Source: DASQPR01 sp035713725
Lineage (GTDB): Bacteria > Actinomycetota > Actinomycetes > Mycobacteriales > Micromonosporaceae
Length of the DNA stretch: 36,117 nt
Assembly (NCBI GenBank): GCA_035713725.1
Contig: DASTMZ010000056.1
Coordinates: 1-36,117, forward strand
Reading direction: 5' to 3'
Positions 31,526-36,117 of the stretch are shown here, piece after piece. The position numbers and the translations under genes are program-made. The stretch's first letter is position 1, and each line of letters starts with the position of its first letter. The notes under the pieces are model-generated. The model ran no database searches. It saw only the letters and a list, made by a program, of their open reading frames with translations, and was not told where the DNA came from.

Positions 31526-32859
31526 GCTACCTGATCCGGAACGTGTCGATCGTCGGCGCGCCGCCGACCGATGTGTTCGTCCGTGACGGCATCGTCGAGG
31601 CGGTCGGCGACGGAGCGACGTTCGACGCCGCCGACGATGCACAAACGATCGACGGCACTGGCCTCGTCGCACTGCCCGGGCTGGTCGACCTGCATGCGCA
31701 TCTGCGCGAACCCGGTCGGGAAGACAGCGAGACGGTGCTGTCGGGATCTCGGGCCGCGGCGCTCGGCGGGTACACCGCGGTGTGCGCGATGGCGAACACC
31801 TCGCCGGTCGCCGACACGGCCGGCGTCGTCGAGCAGGTCTATCGGCTCGGTCGCGAAGCGGGCCTGGTCGACGTACAGCCGATCGGGGCGGTCACCGTCG
31901 GGCTCGCCGGTGAGGCGCTCGCCGAGCTGGGCACGATGGCCACATCCGCGGCACGTGTGCGGATCTTCTCCGACGATGGGCACTGCGTCTCCGACCCGCG
32001 ACTGATGCGGCGTGCGCTCGAATACGTCACCGCCTTCGACGGCGTGATAGCCCAGCACGCCGAGGAGCCGCGGCTCACCGCTGGCGCGCAGATGCACGAG
32101 GGAGAGGCATCGGCGCAACTCGGGCTGGCCGGCTGGCCGGCCGTGGCGGAGGAGGCGATCATCGCGCGCGACGCCCTGCTCGCCGAGCACGTCGGCGCGC
32201 GGCTGCATGTGTGCCACGTCTCGACGGCCGGATCCGTCGAGATCCTGCGCTGGGCGAAGGCGCGCGGCATCCGCATCACCGCCGAGGTCACCCCGCATCA
32301 CTTGCTGCTCACCGACGACCTCGTCGCCGGCGACGGCGCGACCAACGCGTACGACCCGGTGTTGAAGGTGAACCCGCCGCTGCGTACGAAGACCGACGTC
32401 GAGGCGCTGCGCGTCGCGCTGATCGACGGCGTGATCGACGTGGTGGCGACCGACCACGCGCCGCACGCGATCGAGGACAAGGAATGCGAGTGGGAATACG
32501 CGCGCCCCGGCATGCTCGGTCTCGAGACGGCGTTGTCGATCGTCGCGATGACGTGCATGGGTAGGGACCGAGAGGGCTTGGACTGGGACGGCATCGCGGA
32601 GCGGATGTCGCGCGCACCGGCGCGGATCGCCGGGCTCGCCGACCACGGCCACGATCCGGCACCGGGGGCGCCCGCCACGTTCACGCTCGTCGACCCGACC
32701 GCATCCTGGGTCGTGGACCCCGACACGCTCGCGAGCAAGAGCCGCAACACGCCGTACGCGGGGATGAAGTTGCCGCTCCGCGTCGTGGCGACGTTCCTCC
32801 GCGGCGTACCCACGGTCCGCAATGGCACGTTGACCGAGACGGCGCGGGTGGTGCCGTGA
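31522..32859 (+). CDS. pyrC: Dihydroorotase (type I)
   Basis: The 445-residue amidohydrolase cyclises carbamoylaspartate to dihydroorotate. DLHAHLREPG (zinc histidines), GGYTAVCAMANTSPVAD, HVSTAGSVEIL, VTPHHLLLTDD and the catalytic VATDHAPH are present in order, and KSRNTPYAGMKL lies near the end. The frame opens far upstream, but the ATG at 31522, overlapping the pyrB stop, gives the family's usual length. The stop overlaps the carA start (GTGA). Unlike Streptomyces, no extra small gene lies between pyrC and carA. Confidence 0.97.
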   Translation: MSYLIRNVSIVGAPPTDVFVRDGIVEAVGDGATFDAADDAQTIDGTGLVALPGLVDLHAHLREPGREDSETVLSGSRAAALGGYTAVCAMANTSPVADTAGVVEQVYRLGREAGLVDVQPIGAVTVGLAGEALAELGTMATSAARVRIFSDDGHCVSDPRLMRRALEYVTAFDGVIAQHAEEPRLTAGAQMHEGEASAQLGLAGWPAVAEEAIIARDALLAEHVGARLHVCHVSTAGSVEILRWAKARGIRITAEVTPHHLLLTDDLVAGDGATNAYDPVLKVNPPLRTKTDVEALRVALIDGVIDVVATDHAPHAIEDKECEWEYARPGMLGLETALSIVAMTCMGRDREGLDWDGIAERMSRAPARIAGLADHGHDPAPGAPATFTLVDPTASWVVDPDTLASKSRNTPYAGMKLPLRVVATFLRGVPTVRNGTLTETARVVP

Positions 32860-34055
32860 CGACCGGCACCACCGCGATCCTCGTCCTGGAGGACGGGCGG
32901 ACGTTCCGCGGCGACGCGTACGGCGCGGTCGGCGAGACGTTCGGCGAGGCGGTGTTCTCCACCGCGATGACCGGCTACCAGGAGACGCTGACCGATCCGT
33001 CCTACCACCGACAGGTCGTCGTCCAGACCGCGCCGCACATCGGCAACACCGGCGTCAACGACGAAGACGACGAGTCGGCGCGCATCTGGGTCAGCGGCTA
33101 TGTGGTACGCGATCCGGCGCGTCGGCCATCGAACTGGCGCGCCACCGGCACGCTTGTCGATCGCCTCGTCGCCGAGGGCGTCGTCGGGATCAGCGGCATC
33201 GACACTCGCGCGCTCACGCGACACCTGCGCGAGCGCGGCGCGATGCGGGTCGGCGTGTCGAGCGTCGAGCGTGATCCGCGTGCACTGCACGAACGCGTGC
33301 TCGCCGAGCCGCCGATGGTGGGTGCCGATCTGTCCGCCGACGTGTCGACGCCGTCGCGCTACACCGTCGAGCCGGTCGGCCAGCACCGGTTCACGGTCGC
33401 CGCGCTCGACCTCGGCATCAAGCGCAACGTCGCTCGGCGGCTCGCTTTGCGCGGGGTCCGTACCCATGTCATGCCGGTCTCGTCCACCATCGACGACCTG
33501 CTCGCGGTGGCGCCGGACGCGGTGTTCTTCTCGCCCGGCCCGGGCGACCCAGCCACCGCGGACCATCCCGTGGCGCTCGCGCGCGAGGTAATGACGCGAC
33601 GGATCCCGCTGTTCGGCATCTGCTTCGGCAGCCAGATCCTGGGCCGCGCGCTCGGATTCGAGACGTACAAGCTCGGCTACGGCCACCGTGGCATCAACCA
33701 GCCGGTGCTGGATCGGGTGACCGGCAAGGTCGAGGTCACGTCGCACAACCACGGTTTCGCGGTGGACGCGCCGATCGATCGGGTCATCGCGACCACGTTC
33801 GGCGGCGTCGAAGTGAGCCACGTCTGCTTGAACGACGGGGTCGTCGAGGGCCTGCGAGCGCTCGATGTGCCGGCCTTCACCGTCCAGTACCACCCGGAGG
33901 CGGCCGCCGGGCCGCATGACGCCGACTACCTCTTCGACCGGTTCGTCGAACTGATCGGCGACGGCCCGATTGCACCAGGGGCCGGCGGGTCAGCGGCGGC
34001 CACAAGGACAGAGGCAATAGCCGGATCGGCCCGGCCGCCAACCAGAGGAGCCTGA
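32856..34055 (+). CDS. carA: Carbamoyl-phosphate synthase small subunit (glutaminase)
   Basis: The 399-residue subunit hydrolyses glutamine and passes ammonia to CarB. The N-terminal domain has STAMTGYQETLTDPSY. The class I amidotransferase domain has the nucleophile Cys256 in GICFGSQ and His346/Glu348 in VQYHPEA. The Ser after CFG replaces the more common His or Asn, a mild variant. A 30-residue Gly/Ala/Thr tail exceeds the usual end. The GTG at 32856 overlaps pyrC; the TGA shares its A with the carB ATG. Confidence 0.96.
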   Translation: MTTGTTAILVLEDGRTFRGDAYGAVGETFGEAVFSTAMTGYQETLTDPSYHRQVVVQTAPHIGNTGVNDEDDESARIWVSGYVVRDPARRPSNWRATGTLVDRLVAEGVVGISGIDTRALTRHLRERGAMRVGVSSVERDPRALHERVLAEPPMVGADLSADVSTPSRYTVEPVGQHRFTVAALDLGIKRNVARRLALRGVRTHVMPVSSTIDDLLAVAPDAVFFSPGPGDPATADHPVALAREVMTRRIPLFGICFGSQILGRALGFETYKLGYGHRGINQPVLDRVTGKVEVTSHNHGFAVDAPIDRVIATTFGGVEVSHVCLNDGVVEGLRALDVPAFTVQYHPEAAAGPHDADYLFDRFVELIGDGPIAPGAGGSAAATRTEAIAGSARPPTRGA

Positions 34056-36117
34056 TGCCCAAGCGCACCGACCTCCGGCACATCCTGGTGATCGGCTCCG
34101 GGCCGATCGTCATCGGCCAAGCCTGCGAATTCGACTACTCGGGGACGCAGGCGTGCCGGGTGCTGCGCGCGGAGGGCATACGTGTGAGCCTGGTGAACTC
34201 GAACCCCGCCACGATCATGACCGACCCGGAGTTCGCGGACGCGACGTACGTCGAACCGATCACGCCCGAATACGTCGAGCAGATCATCGCGCGCGAGCGA
34301 CCGGACGCCTTGTTGCCGACCCTCGGCGGGCAGACCGCGTTGAACACGGCGGTCGCGCTGCACGACGGTGGCGTCCTCGACAAGTACGGCGTCGAGCTGA
34401 TCGGCGCGAACATCGACGCGATCCGGCGGGGCGAGGACCGGCAGCTCTTCAAGGAGATCGTGGCGCGCGCCGGCGAGCGGCTTGGCCTCGATCCGGCCGA
34501 CGGTGATCTCGTGCCGCGTTCGCGGGTGTGCCACACGATGGACGAGGTGCGCGCCACGGTCGACGAACTCGGCCTGCCGGTGGTGATCCGGCCGTCGTTC
34601 ACCATGGGCGGCCTCGGATCCGGTCTCGCGCGCAACGCGGCGGACCTCGATCGACTGGCTGGCGACGGGCTCGCCGCGTCGCCCGTACACGAGGTGCTGG
34701 TCGAGGAGAGCGTGCTCGGTTGGAAGGAGTTCGAGCTCGAGCTGATGCGCGACCGGCACGACAACGTCGTCGTGGTGTGTTCGATCGAGAACATCGACCC
34801 GATGGGTGTGCACACCGGTGACTCCGTGACGGTAGCGCCGGCCATGACGCTCACCGATCGCGAATACCAGCACATGCGCGACCTCGGAATCGCGGTGCTG
34901 CGCGAGGTCGGGGTCGACACCGGCGGCTGCAACATCCAGTTTGCGATCCACCCGGCGACCGGCCGGATCGTCGTCATCGAGATGAACCCGCGCGTTTCGC
35001 GGTCGTCCGCCCTCGCCTCCAAGGCGACCGGTTTCCCGATCGCGAAGATCGCCGCGAAGCTCGCGATCGGATACACGCTCGACGAGATCGCCAACGACGT
35101 CACGCGCCAGACGCCGGCCGCCTTCGAGCCGGCGCTTGACTACGTCGTGGTGAAGGTGCCGCGCTTCGCGTTCGAGAAGTTCCCGGCGGCCGACACCGAG
35201 CTCACCACCACGATGAAGTCGGTGGGCGAGGCGATGGCGCTCGGGCGAAACTTCGCCGAGGCGCTGAACAAGGCGCTGCGGTCGATGGAAACCCGGTCGT
35301 CCGGATTCTGGTCGGCTGCAGACCCGCCCGGGATGACGGCCGACGATCTGCTCGAGGCGCTCCGCGTGCCGCACGACGGCCGTCTCTACACCGTCGAGCG
35401 GGCGCTTCGGCTCGGCGCGCCCGTCAGCGCCGTGGCCGAGGCGTCCGGCATCGATCCGTGGTTCCTCGACGAAATCGCCGCGCTCGTCGAGCTACGTGCC
35501 GAGATCCTGGCCGCGGCCGTACTCGACGAATCGCTGTTGCGCCGCGCGAAACGCGCCGGCCTCTCCGACGTGCAGCTCGCCGCACTGCGCCCCGAGTTCG
35601 CCGGCGAGGACGGCGTGCGTACGCTGCGGCACCGCCTCGGCGTACGGCCGGTCTACAAGACCGTGGACACGTGCGCCGCAGAGTTCGCCGCGGTCACGCC
35701 CTACCACTATTCGTCCTATGACGAGGAGACCGAGGTCGCGCCGTCCACCCGGCCGAAGGTGCTGATCCTCGGATCGGGACCGAACCGGATCGGGCAGGGC
35801 ATCGAGTTCGACTACTCGTGCGTCCACGCAGTCCAAGCGCTGCGATCGATCGGCGCCGGGTCCGGCGCGCGCGGCGATGCTGCCGGGTCCGGCGCTCGCG
35901 GCGATGCTGCCGGGTCCGCCGGTGGGCCCGGTGCCTGGTCCGGTGCCGGGTCCGCGGCCTCAGGCACCGGACCGGGCGGGTACGAGACCGTGATGGTCAA
36001 CTGCAACCCGGAGACCGTCTCGACCGACTACGACACGTCCGACCGCCTCTACTTCGAGCCGCTCACGTTCGAGGACGTGCTCGAGGTGTGGCACGCCGAG
36101 CACACGTCCGGACGCGA
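34055..36117 (+). CDS. carB: Carbamoyl-phosphate synthase large subunit (3' truncated by the window end)
   Basis: 687 codons are visible of about 1100. The ATG at 34055 follows AGAGGAG by four bases. The first ATP-grasp half is normal: VIGSGPIVIGQACEFDYSG, LPTLGGQTALN, PSFTMGGLGSGLA, LGWKEFELELMRD and EMNPRVSRSSALASKATGFPI. An oligomerisation region follows (about 400-550), then the second half begins VLILGSGPNRIGQGIEFDYSC. There a 42-residue Gly/Ala/Ser insertion (601-642) splits the usual ALREAGYETVMVN segment, after which YETVMVNCNPETVSTDYDTSDRLYFEPLT resumes. No stop or frameshift is seen in the visible part. It synthesises carbamoyl phosphate for pyrimidines and arginine. Confidence 0.95.
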   Translation, partial: MPKRTDLRHILVIGSGPIVIGQACEFDYSGTQACRVLRAEGIRVSLVNSNPATIMTDPEFADATYVEPITPEYVEQIIARERPDALLPTLGGQTALNTAVALHDGGVLDKYGVELIGANIDAIRRGEDRQLFKEIVARAGERLGLDPADGDLVPRSRVCHTMDEVRATVDELGLPVVIRPSFTMGGLGSGLARNAADLDRLAGDGLAASPVHEVLVEESVLGWKEFELELMRDRHDNVVVVCSIENIDPMGVHTGDSVTVAPAMTLTDREYQHMRDLGIAVLREVGVDTGGCNIQFAIHPATGRIVVIEMNPRVSRSSALASKATGFPIAKIAAKLAIGYTLDEIANDVTRQTPAAFEPALDYVVVKVPRFAFEKFPAADTELTTTMKSVGEAMALGRNFAEALNKALRSMETRSSGFWSAADPPGMTADDLLEALRVPHDGRLYTVERALRLGAPVSAVAEASGIDPWFLDEIAALVELRAEILAAAVLDESLLRRAKRAGLSDVQLAALRPEFAGEDGVRTLRHRLGVRPVYKTVDTCAAEFAAVTPYHYSSYDEETEVAPSTRPKVLILGSGPNRIGQGIEFDYSCVHAVQALRSIGAGSGARGDAAGSGARGDAAGSAGGPGAWSGAGSAASGTGPGGYETVMVNCNPETVSTDYDTSDRLYFEPLTFEDVLEVWHAEHTSGR
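35855..35980 (+). repeat. 126-bp in-frame insertion with 27-bp tandem repeats in carB
   Basis: Bases 35855-35881 and 35882-35908 are 27-base copies with one difference, encoding AGSGARGDA twice; a partial third copy starts at 35909. The remaining bases encode a Gly/Ala/Ser-rich stretch (GGPGAWSGAG and similar). The length, 126, is a multiple of three, so the frame is kept. Confidence 0.9.

Noticed and set aside
33926..35374. 482-residue minus-strand frame over carB
   Set aside because: It is antisense to clearly conserved CarB; composition is typical of a shadow frame.
1..36117. tRNA, rRNA, CRISPR arrays, insertion sequences
   Set aside because: By eye I found no cloverleaf with a GGTTCRAATCC arm, no regularly spaced identical repeats with unique spacers, and no transposase or integrase motif. 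This was not a computed search.

Overview
The window is high-GC DNA from the chromosome of an actinomycete (Actinomycetota). The evidence is strong G/C codon-third-position bias, frequent GTG starts, a BldD developmental regulator, a NnaR-type HemD/winged-helix regulator, a Mycobacterium-type alpha-methylacyl-CoA racemase, and the order aroB - aroQ - efp - nusB - bldD - pyrR-pyrB-pyrC-carA-carB, which is familiar from Streptomyces/Frankia-type genomes. I cannot name the genus. I saw no tRNA, rRNA, CRISPR array, integrase, transposase or phage gene.

Left part (1-8 kb): a 5'-truncated membrane protein, a flavin reductase-like protein, a helical hypothetical protein overlapping an RDD membrane protein, an M55 (DppA-type) D-aminopeptidase, and two small regulator-plus-effector operons. 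These are ArsR + SRPBCC on the plus strand and HTH_20/ArsR + MFS exporter on the minus strand; each has a visible operator-like repeat. A TetR regulator follows.

Middle (8-20.5 kb): a two-gene unit encodes a membrane-anchored protein and a 603-residue, extremely acidic, repeat-rich protein that share a related alpha-helical domain. After a strong bidirectional terminator come an OlsB-like GNAT acyltransferase and a PlsC/OlsA-like acyltransferase (probable ornithine-lipid synthesis), and a tandem-GNAT protein. Next are alpha-methylacyl-CoA racemase and a complete sugar ABC importer (ATPase, lipoprotein, two permeases). One permease carries a long disordered N-terminus and a roughly 145-residue extracytoplasmic insertion.

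Right part (20.5-36 kb): an nnaR homologue with a GlnR-like box upstream, an S51-type peptidase, then the conserved block: aroB and aroQ (shikimate pathway), efp, nusB, bldD and the pyrimidine operon pyrRBC-carAB. The pyrimidine genes are translationally coupled throughout (ATGA, ATGA, GTGA, TGATG). A PyrR-type RNA hairpin abuts the pyrR Shine-Dalgarno. carB runs off the window's end. Genes on the opposite strand (alpha/beta hydrolase, RDD protein, APH-like kinase) interrupt the conserved block.

A recurring theme is short GC-rich tandem duplication: behind the stop codons of mcr and aroB, inside the acidic protein, in the RDD protein's Gly/Gln/Tyr tail, and as a 42-codon in-frame insertion in carB. 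The best candidates for something not described are the carB insertion, the membrane/acidic protein pair, and the permease with the extra domain. No obviously new multi-gene defence or biosynthetic system is visible.
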